Source: CALGLS01 sp047626155
Lineage (GTDB): Bacteria; Bacteroidota; Bacteroidia; Chitinophagales; Saprospiraceae
Direction: 5' to 3'
DNA length: 45,150 bases
Assembly (NCBI GenBank): GCA_047626155.1
Contig: JBLHRR010000026.1
Span: 1 to 45,150, forward strand
Below are positions 25,025 through 32,227 of the stretch, piece by piece. Numbering within the stretch: position 1 is the first letter of the stretch; each line of letters opens with the position of its first letter. The translations under genes were made by a program, and so were the position numbers. A model generated the notes under the pieces. The model searched no databases. It worked only from the letters and a program-made list of their open reading frames with translations, and was not told the DNA's origin.

Positions 25025-26350
25025 CTACCCTGCCTTCGTCATATCTAGTTCTTTCATCATTTGTAAATAGGAATAAGAGAAAGCCGTTTTGGATTCAAAA
25101 TTTAGCAGCCGAAGATTCGGTTTTAAATTTTCGAACCAGGGGCTATACCGATCTGCTAAGTCTTCTATATTATTTTTGATGAGCTTTTTGTTAAACTTAT
25201 TTTGCTTTGGATGATACAATCGGGGATAACCAAGAGCGGTAAAATAATTGGACTCTGCAATTTGATAATACAATTGAAAGAAATCTTTACAGGGCTTTGG
25301 CACCGCATAGTTGAACAAACAATAACCGACAATATATCCGGGAATGGCACAGGCTACTTTATCGTAACCATTTTTTTGGTACCAATCCATATTGGACAAT
25401 TCGCCTTCTATGAAATGAACCACCCTGCTATAATTCACCGCAGTGGTAATTCCGAAAGTAGAAATAACAGTATACATTTCTTTGAAATATTCTTCCTTTC
25501 TACGTGCCTTCAAGGCTTTAAATTCTTCCATCAGCTGCTGATTTTTTTCAAACTTAGGCATATCATTTTTGGCAAAATACAAGCGGTGAATTCTCTCCAA
25601 TGCCTCCATCATAAAACCTTCAGGCCGCACTAAAAAATCCAACTTGTAAACCAAATCTAACAATAGATACGCAACACCTCCGGCATAAGCCTCTTTATCT
25701 AATTTCCCCTTTTCAACTTCTTCAATAACCGAGGCTAGGGCTTTCTGAATATACTTATATTTCACTTCTTTTTCTTCAAGTGACAAATGCGTCATCGGGC
25801 TGTTTTCCACTTCTTCCAAACCGCTAAACTCGTCCAATAAAAGATCATCCTGTTTGTCTGCTTGGGTAGCCAGTTCTTTCAAAGCATAATACAGCATGTA
25901 TGGTGATCCATCCATAAAAGAAGTATCAAAAATAATGGCGATATTATCTTCATCATCCAAGCAAAAGCGGCTATACTGTAGGTCAAAGTTATGCACCAAC
26001 AATCGCTTCATCAACAACGGGGCAAATTTACTGGCCTTGACCACCTTAGACGTCGCCCTCACCTTTTGCGCCATGGCCTTTCCCCTTATTATACGAGAGC
26101 CCTGGTAGAATTCAAAAAGCAATCCTTCTTTCGTTTTTTCTACTTTAACATTAGCTTCTTGTTCATCACACAAGTAGTCAAAGAAAACTTCATAAGCCTT
26201 CAGAAAGTCTCCTTTCTCAAAAAGCTGTATCGACTGATCCCAAGCATCATACTGCTTTTCTGTTTTGTAAGCGTCTGTAAACCGCCCAAAACGAACATCC
26301 ATTTTTGGTATGTCTGTACTCCTATTAAATAGTCGATTGAAAAACTGCAT
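25025..26350 (-). CDS. Unknown 441-residue cytoplasmic protein, possible partner of the trypsin-like protease
   Basis: I do not recognise this family. There is no signal peptide or membrane segment. Residues about 35-150 (FEKGDFLKAYEVFFDYLCDE...RIIRGKAMAQKVRAT...FDLQYSRFCLDDEDNIAIIFDTSFMDGSPYMLYYALKELA) look like a YbjN or type III chaperone-like fold; the remainder is largely helical, with a Lys/Glu-rich helix near 275-300 (EEFKALKARRKEEYFKEMY). A conserved-looking basic block HPKQNKFNKKLIKNN precedes the C-terminus. It shares strand and neighbourhood with the cytoplasmic protease downstream. A repeat-like element (26363-26431) lies 12 bases upstream of its ATG. Confidence 0.6.
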   Translation of the reverse strand: MQFFNRLFNRSTDIPKMDVRFGRFTDAYKTEKQYDAWDQSIQLFEKGDFLKAYEVFFDYLCDEQEANVKVEKTKEGLLFEFYQGSRIIRGKAMAQKVRATSKVVKASKFAPLLMKRLLVHNFDLQYSRFCLDDEDNIAIIFDTSFMDGSPYMLYYALKELATQADKQDDLLLDEFSGLEEVENSPMTHLSLEEKEVKYKYIQKALASVIEEVEKGKLDKEAYAGGVAYLLLDLVYKLDFLVRPEGFMMEALERIHRLYFAKNDMPKFEKNQQLMEEFKALKARRKEEYFKEMYTVISTFGITTAVNYSRVVHFIEGELSNMDWYQKNGYDKVACAIPGYIVGYCLFNYAVPKPCKDFFQLYYQIAESNYFTALGYPRLYHPKQNKFNKKLIKNNIEDLADRYSPWFENLKPNLRLLNFESKTAFSYSYLQMMKELDMTKAG

Positions 26351-26362
26351 AAGTATTATTGG

Positions 26363-26431
26363 TTCTTTGACTAATCTACCGGGCCGCTAGGCGGAATTCT
26401 ATGTTCTTAAAACTCCTCACTTGTCAAAGAA
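26363..26431 (-). promoter_or_regulatory. Candidate 5' leader element, copy 1 (TTCTTTGA/TCAAAGAA-closed)
   Basis: A 69-base segment closed by TTCTTTGA and TCAAAGAA lies 12 bases upstream of the ATG at 26350. On the minus strand the 3' 56 bases, from GAGGAG to TCAAAGAA, align without gaps to 29892-29947, including the block CCGCCTAG. It may be a structured leader or a mobile repeat. Confidence 0.65.
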
Positions 26432-26465
26432 AGATGTTTATATTTCAACTGGGAAGGAAAATTAA

Positions 26466-26473
26466 TACTTTTG
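26466..26473 (+). promoter_or_regulatory. -7 element of the GSCFA gene
   Basis: TACTTTTG matches TAnnTTTG exactly and is 22 bases before the ATG at 26496. A TTTC sits 20 bases upstream in place of the -33 TTTG. Confidence 0.65.
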
Positions 26474-26495
26474 TGGTAAAACAACCTGCTTCACC

Positions 26496-27488
26496 ATGAC
26501 TAATTTTCGCACCAAACTACCTTCTCTCCTTTATCCCATCAAAATAAACCACCAGCGCCCCTCTTTATGTCTTGGTTCTTGCTTCGCCGAACACATGGGC
26601 AAGCGATTAAGTAAGTATCAATTTCCGACACTTATTAATCCTTTTGGCATTTTATACAACCCGATTTCTATTGCTGATCAATTACACAGGGTCCTTAAGC
26701 AGGACCACTATGAGGCAGACGAATTGTTCGAACAGCAAGGGCTTTGGCACCACTTTCTTTTTCATAGCCGTTTTTCCGGAAGGGATAAAAGTCAGGTTCT
26801 TTCGACAATGAATGACCAGCTTCAACAAACAGGATTGTTTCTTGCTCGGACCAATCAGCTCATAATCACCTTAGGCACAGCTCGTGTTTTTATCGAAAAA
26901 AGCAGACAGGAGGTAGTCGCCAATTGCCATAAGCTTCCGAGCAGTCGCTTTGAACGAAAACTGCTTTCTGTCGAAGAATGCACCAACGCGCTTGCTTCTG
27001 TTTTTGAAAAAGTGAGTATCAGCAATCCAAAAATTAACATCATCCTTACAGTCAGCCCTATCCGACATATCCGCGATGGATTACTGGAAAACCAGCAAAG
27101 CAAATCAACACTATTACTAGCTTGCGCAGCACTACAAAAACAATACGACTACGTACACTATTTTCCCGCCTGGGAAATAATGATGGATGACTTGAGGGAT
27201 TACCGTTTTTATGATTCCGACATGATACACCCCAATGAAACTGCCATTGATTACATTTGGGATTATTTCAAGAAGGGTTTATTTTCAGAAGAGAGTATAG
27301 GACTTCTGGCTAAATTGGATAAGCTTATTCAAGCAAGTCGACATCGGCCATTCCAGGTGGAATCAAATGCTCATCAGGCTTTTTTGCGAAAGCAATTGGA
27401 AGAAATAGAAAAAATGAACCAGGCCTTTCCTTTTTTAAGTTTTGACGAGGAAAGAGGTTTGTTGGAAGCTCAGCTATTAGAGAAATAA
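26496..27488 (+). CDS. GSCFA domain-containing protein
   Basis: 330 residues with the defining N-terminal block SLCLGSCFAEHMGKRLSKYQFPTLINPFGILYNP, then WHHFLFHSRFSG and, later, ILTVSPIRHIRDGL and DMIHPNETAIDYIWDYF. The Gly-Ser-Cys-Phe-Ala motif with a downstream Asp-x-x-His places it near SGNH-type hydrolases; no substrate is established for the family. It is transcribed divergently from the unknown gene at 25025-26350 and convergently with the amidohydrolase, whose 3' end is 11 bases away. Confidence 0.9.
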   Translation: MTNFRTKLPSLLYPIKINHQRPSLCLGSCFAEHMGKRLSKYQFPTLINPFGILYNPISIADQLHRVLKQDHYEADELFEQQGLWHHFLFHSRFSGRDKSQVLSTMNDQLQQTGLFLARTNQLIITLGTARVFIEKSRQEVVANCHKLPSSRFERKLLSVEECTNALASVFEKVSISNPKINIILTVSPIRHIRDGLLENQQSKSTLLLACAALQKQYDYVHYFPAWEIMMDDLRDYRFYDSDMIHPNETAIDYIWDYFKKGLFSEESIGLLAKLDKLIQASRHRPFQVESNAHQAFLRKQLEEIEKMNQAFPFLSFDEERGLLEAQLLEK

Positions 27489-27499
27489 CAGCTAGGTTT

Positions 27500-28687
27500 C
27501 TAAACTAGTTTCTTCACCGTAGTATCATGCTTCATCTCAAAATTTTCATTCAAATTCAACAAACTGAGCCCAGGCGTTTTTCCTACCTCAATGCTTCCCA
27601 AAGTGTCATCGTAAGCTAATGCTTCGGCTCCATTCAGGGTGGCCCAACGCAACAAGGTTTCAAAAGGAACATAAGACTGAAAGCGAGAAATGGTTTTCAT
27701 CTCTTCTAGGATAGACAACTGCCAATTAGAAGTAAGGCTGTCGGTTCCTATGGTTAATTTTGCATTGGTATCCAGAAAGGCCCGGTAGTTGGGAAGTCGA
27801 TTTTCGATGTACAAGTTTGCGTTGGGACAAGTAGCCCAGTAGACCTTATCGCTCCATTCTTGGGCAGCTTCAATCTCTGTCGTTGTTGTGAGTGTATTGT
27901 GTACAAAAAGGCTTTTGCAATTTGGATTCATATTTTCTAAAGCGTAATGAATCGCAGTTTTGCCCGTTGCTTCGAAGGCATCTAAAGATATATTGAATCC
28001 TTTGTAGAAATCGAGAAAGCCTCCTGTTTTTTGCAGGAAAAGTTCGTTTTCGGGAGGCGTCTCTTGGTTATGGATGCTTACCGTTGCCTCTTCTCCGTTG
28101 AGCTCATTTATTTTTTGAAACAACGTTTTAGAAACAGAATAGGGTGCATGTGGTACGGCACTTTTTTTGTTGCCATTCTCCCCTGCTTGTTCGTGGTAGA
28201 CAGCCATATACTTTTCATATTCCTGCTCAGTCCAACTCTCTTGCATGAAATCAAACATTTCCACGAAAGTGTAGTAATTTATTTTACTCTTTTCTTTTTG
28301 CACCTTCGTGTCTATCTTGTTAGAAATATCACCAACAGCTACGATTCCTCCTTCGTACATTTCTTGATCAGCCTTTGCAATAGCTTCCATTATTTCCGCT
28401 TCTGGTGAATCGCGAAAGCTCACAACATTGGAAATAAAAGGGATGAGGGACGTTCCTGTGTCTACCTTCCCTTTCATATGCGAAAGTTCAAGGTGGCAGT
28501 GGGTATTAATGAATCCGGGTATAATAACGCCTTTATGAATTTCTAAGGAGGCGGAATCATGGTCTTTGCGTTGGTCAATGGCCAGTATCTTCCCTTGATC
28601 GTCTATAATGATGACACCTTCTTTTACTGGGTTTGAATCTCCCTTGGCGTTAACGGGAAAAATGTAATCGGCTGTTATTTTTCTCAT
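27500..28687 (-). CDS. Amidohydrolase-family aminohydrolase (SAH/aminofutalosine deaminase-like)
   Basis: Cytoplasmic metal-dependent deaminase of the TIM-barrel amidohydrolase superfamily, 395 residues. Metal and catalytic motifs are FINTHCHLELSH (His63, His65), VPHAPYSVS, SIHNQETPPENE (the H-x-x-E-T-x-x-E pattern of SAH/chlorohydrolase-type deaminases), a His in LFVHNTL and the metal Asp in TIGTDSLTSN. Among nucleoside deaminases, aminofutalosine deaminase of the futalosine menaquinone route and S-adenosylhomocysteine deaminase are candidates; the window has no other menaquinone gene to decide. No promoter is recognisable. Confidence 0.8.
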   Translation of the reverse strand: MRKITADYIFPVNAKGDSNPVKEGVIIIDDQGKILAIDQRKDHDSASLEIHKGVIIPGFINTHCHLELSHMKGKVDTGTSLIPFISNVVSFRDSPEAEIMEAIAKADQEMYEGGIVAVGDISNKIDTKVQKEKSKINYYTFVEMFDFMQESWTEQEYEKYMAVYHEQAGENGNKKSAVPHAPYSVSKTLFQKINELNGEEATVSIHNQETPPENELFLQKTGGFLDFYKGFNISLDAFEATGKTAIHYALENMNPNCKSLFVHNTLTTTTEIEAAQEWSDKVYWATCPNANLYIENRLPNYRAFLDTNAKLTIGTDSLTSNWQLSILEEMKTISRFQSYVPFETLLRWATLNGAEALAYDDTLGSIEVGKTPGLSLLNLNENFEMKHDTTVKKLV

Positions 28688-28764
28688 GAGGTGTATTTTT
28701 GTTTTGGATCGTAATAGCCGATGGAATTTTTCAATCGCTATTGTATGTCGGCCCTTCAGGGCTT

Positions 28765-29871
28765 TTATAATTCCCCGACTATCAATCCGTTTTTAATACG
28801 AGGTTCAAACCAGGTAGATTTTGGTGGCATTGTTTTACCCAAATCTGCGACCTTAACAATGTCACTAATATGTACGGGATAGAGGCAAAACCCAATCCTT
28901 GTAGCACTTTTGTTAGATTCTAAACGAACCCCTTCTATTCCTTTTGGCCCTTCGACGTAGGTCATTCGCTTATCTGTTCGGATGTCAATGATACCTAAAA
29001 CATCTCTCATGACTTTTTCATCAAGCATATTAGCATCCAGTAAGACTTTTGCTTTTTTATATTCTTTAAGAATGGCTTTTCGAAAAGTCAGGCGGTACCA
29101 TTCTTTATTGATACAAAAAGTCAGCTCGTGTTTTTGGCTTGGCTTAGCAGGTTCTTTCAGCGGAGTAATGTCAAATACTTTAGATAGCTTGGCCATGAAT
29201 TGTGTTGGGCTACAGTCTTCTAGTGCATCTACTACACGGTTGTAGTCATGGATCTCCAATTCGGTTACCGGGAAATACGCACTGAGTAGTTGCTCACCAA
29301 AAATTTTTTTCTTTTTCTTCGTTCGTTCATAAAGTAAAGCCGTAGCAGAACATCGGTGGTGGCCGTCTGCGATATAGGAAACGGGAACGTCTTTTTTAAA
29401 CAATTCTTGTAATTCCTGAATCAATTTACCATCAGACAATTCCCAGACATGATGACTTTCGTCTTTACCTTCCAGTTCGCAACTGAAGAAAGCTTTCGAT
29501 TCCTTGATAAAGTTTTGGAGTATCTTAGAGATGCCTCTAACCTCCGGGTAGGTGATCAATATGGGTTTGACCATGGCCTTTCTACTAATCAGCAAATTGA
29601 GTTGCTGCTGCTCTTTGGGGGCCAAGGTGTTTTCGTGCTTCTTTACTTTTCCGCTGATGTAATCTCTGATGTCAGAGCAAACGATGAGCCCCGTGAAGGT
29701 ACGTTCAGGAACTCTTATTTGGTAGACATAAAAAGCTTCCTGCGCTGTTTTTTGAAAAAAGCCGGATTTTTTATATTCAACATAATCGGCTTTCACCGTT
29801 GAAAAGAAGGTGTCAGTAGATGCGACATAATTGAAATCAGGGTAAATTGCCTGAAAGGGATTAATTCTCAT
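28765..29871 (-). CDS. DUF1015 family protein
   Basis: 368 residues of the DUF1015 family, function unknown. Diagnostic blocks: INPFQAIYPD at the start, the central PVSYIADGHHRCSATALLYE motif and the C-terminal ADLGKTMPPKSTWFEPRIKNGLIVGEL. The ADGHHR motif resembles that of ParB/Srx-type enzymes and suggests nucleotide or phosphate handling, which is conjecture. Family members in Bacteroidota are often beside serine biosynthesis genes; that is not so here. A leader element (29892-30030) lies 20 bases upstream of its ATG and a possible -7 element at 30059. Confidence 0.88.
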   Translation of the reverse strand: MRINPFQAIYPDFNYVASTDTFFSTVKADYVEYKKSGFFQKTAQEAFYVYQIRVPERTFTGLIVCSDIRDYISGKVKKHENTLAPKEQQQLNLLISRKAMVKPILITYPEVRGISKILQNFIKESKAFFSCELEGKDESHHVWELSDGKLIQELQELFKKDVPVSYIADGHHRCSATALLYERTKKKKKIFGEQLLSAYFPVTELEIHDYNRVVDALEDCSPTQFMAKLSKVFDITPLKEPAKPSQKHELTFCINKEWYRLTFRKAILKEYKKAKVLLDANMLDEKVMRDVLGIIDIRTDKRMTYVEGPKGIEGVRLESNKSATRIGFCLYPVHISDIVKVADLGKTMPPKSTWFEPRIKNGLIVGEL

Positions 29872-29891
29872 GAGAAGAACTAGTGTTTTGA

Positions 29892-30030
29892 TTCTTTGAT
29901 GAACCTATCCGCACTCTAGGCGGGATTCCATGTTTTTATAGCTCCTCCAATAGATTTTCGACTATCCTTTCGTTGCACTACAGTCGTTTTTGAACAATCC
30001 TTGTGAGGAACCACGTCACTTATCAAAGAA
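29892..30030 (-). promoter_or_regulatory. Candidate 5' leader element, copy 2
   Basis: A 139-base segment closed by TTCTTTGA (29892-29899) and TCAAAGAA (30023-30030). The part next to the gene aligns to copy 1 (26363-26431); the rest is an extra internal stretch of about 65-70 bases absent from copy 1. With transcription from the -7 element at 30059-30066 it would lie wholly in the DUF1015 mRNA leader. Confidence 0.65.
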
Positions 30031-30058
30031 GGTGGTATTGTTTAAATGGTATGAACGC

Positions 30059-30066
30059 CAAAATTA
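30059..30066 (-). promoter_or_regulatory. -7 element upstream of the DUF1015 gene
   Basis: The minus strand reads TAATTTTG, an exact TAnnTTTG match. The -33 TTTG is missing. It predicts a leader of about 180 bases containing the element at 29892-30030. Confidence 0.5.
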
Positions 30067-30106
30067 AGAAAAATTGCAGTATTATGGTGAGATAAGTGCA
30101 GCATAA

Positions 30107-30227
30107 GTGACAACGAAAAATTCACTTCCCGATTTGGAAACAATTATATAAATCAAACCGATCACAGGGAGAGTGATTTATATAATCGTTTCCACCAAAG
30201 AAATCGGGAAATTATTTTTTGTGTAAC
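30107..30227 (+). repeat. Large hairpin element, copy B
   Basis: Same length (121 bases) as the core of copy A and mostly identical, from GTGACAAC to GTGTAAC. Stem GGAAACAATTATATAAATCA (30136-30155) pairs with TGATTTATATAATCGTTTCC (30174-30193) around an 18-base loop ending CACAGGGAGAG. The stem base changes relative to A (TGG to TGA) keep pairing. It lies in the 426-base spacer between the DUF1015 start and the gbsR-like stop. Confidence 0.88.
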
Positions 30228-30297
30228 ACTAAGATAAAACTTGAATTTTTTTTTTGGACTTCATGCCTTCCGCATTTCGCATTTCGTGTTAGAAAAG

Positions 30298-30798
30298 CTA
30301 TTTTATCATTTTAAGGAAGGTACCCACAAACCAATTGGCATCGGCGCGGGTAAGCGTCTCCAGAGCGGAGTCTGCTTTACAAGAAAACATCTTAATATCT
30401 TTTACCACTTTGCAGAACTCTTCAGAGTGTTCACAATTTCCTTCTACTCCTGTTATTTCATCCAGCACCTTTAGCATTGGCTCCAGTTCTTTTTTCTTAC
30501 GTTGGATGATAACTTTTTTGATGACATCCCACATATCTTTCTCTGCTACGAAAAATTCTTTTCGTTCTCCTGGTTTTAATTCTTTGTATACCAGCCCCCA
30601 ATCCATCAATGCACGGATATTCATATTAGCATTTCCTCTAGAAATTTTCAAATCCGCCATAATCTCATCAGCACATAAGGCGTACTTTGATATCAACAGC
30701 AAGGCATGCACTTGAGCCATCGTTCTATTGATGCCCCATTGTGTACCAAGTGTACCCCAGGATTGTACGAATTTTTCTTTTCCTTCGTGTACGTCCAT
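30298..30798 (-). CDS. GbsR/MarR-like transcriptional regulator
   Basis: 166-residue cytoplasmic DNA-binding protein. The N-terminus KEKFVQSWGTLGTQWGINRTMAQVHALLLIS is characteristic of the GbsR branch of the MarR superfamily. The winged helix spans about residues 36-85 (CADEIMADLKISRGNANMNIRALMDWGLVYKELKPGERKEFF), followed by a helical C-terminal dimerisation half. B. subtilis GbsR responds to choline in glycine-betaine synthesis; no such genes are beside it here, so the regulon is unknown. No operator could be assigned. Confidence 0.85.
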   Translation of the reverse strand: MDVHEGKEKFVQSWGTLGTQWGINRTMAQVHALLLISKYALCADEIMADLKISRGNANMNIRALMDWGLVYKELKPGERKEFFVAEKDMWDVIKKVIIQRKKKELEPMLKVLDEITGVEGNCEHSEEFCKVVKDIKMFSCKADSALETLTRADANWFVGTFLKMIK

Positions 30799-31071
30799 TG
30801 TTTTAGATATTTTTGATGTTGTCTAGATTACAGAAAAATGATTACTTGTTGTTATCACGCCAACAGCCCGTAAAGAATACTTAATACAAATAGAATATTA
30901 ATGTAATTGTTCGCAGGAAAAGGGTTTTTTCTGCAAATGAATCGTTTTGAAGGGAGAATTTGCTCTGTTTTTTTTTGCCTGCATACCTCTCAACCTATTC
31001 AAAGGAATGACTGCCACCCACGGAGATATCAATTAAAAAAGCTTGTTTTGAAAAGTGTTTAGTGTCTTAAT

Positions 31072-32187
31072 TTAGGGCTTAACCTTATAAAAAGGCAACT
31101 TCACGACGGTAGCTTCGAGGCGTTTCTTTCCTGCTACTACCTTTATAGGTGTATCCACTTTTGCGTAAGCGATGTCTACATACCCTAATCCGATGGGGAT
31201 ATCTAATGATGGAGATTGTGTGCCTGAAGTAACTACTCCGATCTCTTCACCATTTTCATTTTCTAGAATATAGTCGTGGCGAGGAACTCTTCGATCCTTC
31301 ACAACGAAAGCCACCAATTTCTTGGTAAGACCTTCTGCTCGTTGTTGGATAAAAGTTTCGCAAGAGTTGAAGACACCCTTTTTTGTCTTTGTAATCCACC
31401 CCAGACCAGCTTCGATAGGCGAAGTGGTATCGTTGAGGTCATTACCATAAAGGCAGAATCCCATTTCGAGGCGGAGTGTGTCACGTGCGCCCAAACCGAT
31501 AGGCTTTACGCCCATGCTCTCTCCTACTTTGAATATCGCGTTCCAGAGTACCGCCAATTGTTCATTACGTACATATAATTCAAAACCGCCAGAACCGGTG
31601 TATCCTGTTGCTGAGATCAGTACGTTATCTATTCCTGCCACATCTCCTTTTGTAAAAGTGTAATATTTCATAGAAGCCAGGTCAACGTCTGTTAATTGTT
31701 GTAACAACTTAGTTGCATTTGGCCCTTGCACTGCCAACAGTCCAGTTCGTTCAGAGATATTGTACATGATGGCATCGTAATCAGGAACATGCTTCATGAT
31801 CCAGTTCCAGTCTTTCTCAATGTTTGATGCATTGACGACCAACATGTAAGAACGTTCTCCTTCTGCACATTTATCTTCATCCAAGCGGTAAACCAACAAA
31901 TCATCTACAATTCCACCCTCATTATTTGGCAAACAGGAATACTGCGCATCTCCAATCTCCAATTTAGACGCATCATTTGATGTTACCTGCTGAATCAAAG
32001 CCAAGGCACCTTTTCCGCGTACGATAAATTCACCCATATGTGAGACATCAAAAACGCCCACATTTTCCCGTACACTATTATGTTCTTCCTTTATCCCTGC
32101 ATAAGAGATGGGCATATTGTAACCTGCAAATTCGGCCATTTTTGCGCCGAGTGATTCATGAATTGGAGTAAGAGCTGTCTGCTTCAT
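31072..32187 (-). CDS. gcvT: Aminomethyltransferase, glycine cleavage T protein
   Basis: Transfers the methylene group from the lipoyl-bound aminomethyl intermediate to tetrahydrofolate. The 371 residues include MAEFAGYNMPISYAGIKEEHNSVRENVGVFDVSHMGEF, QVTSNDASKLEIG, QGPNATKLLQQL, SATGYTGSGGFELYV and ARDTLRLEMGFCLYGNDL, then the C-terminal barrel with SGTQSPSLDIPIGLGYV. At this length and with GNDL it is GcvT rather than YgfZ. It follows the HEAT/cyclophilin lipoprotein gene by 40 bases and may be cotranscribed. gcvH and gcvP are elsewhere. Confidence 0.95.
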   Translation of the reverse strand: MKQTALTPIHESLGAKMAEFAGYNMPISYAGIKEEHNSVRENVGVFDVSHMGEFIVRGKGALALIQQVTSNDASKLEIGDAQYSCLPNNEGGIVDDLLVYRLDEDKCAEGERSYMLVVNASNIEKDWNWIMKHVPDYDAIMYNISERTGLLAVQGPNATKLLQQLTDVDLASMKYYTFTKGDVAGIDNVLISATGYTGSGGFELYVRNEQLAVLWNAIFKVGESMGVKPIGLGARDTLRLEMGFCLYGNDLNDTTSPIEAGLGWITKTKKGVFNSCETFIQQRAEGLTKKLVAFVVKDRRVPRHDYILENENGEEIGVVTSGTQSPSLDIPIGLGYVDIAYAKVDTPIKVVAGKKRLEATVVKLPFYKVKP

Positions 32188-32227
32188 TTTGTATGATAAT
32201 TAATCTAAGTACGTGTACAAAATTAAA

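Noticed and set aside
25202..25633. A 143-codon plus-strand frame inside the unknown 441-residue gene
   Set aside because: It is antisense to a longer coherent frame and has no recognisable domain or promoter.
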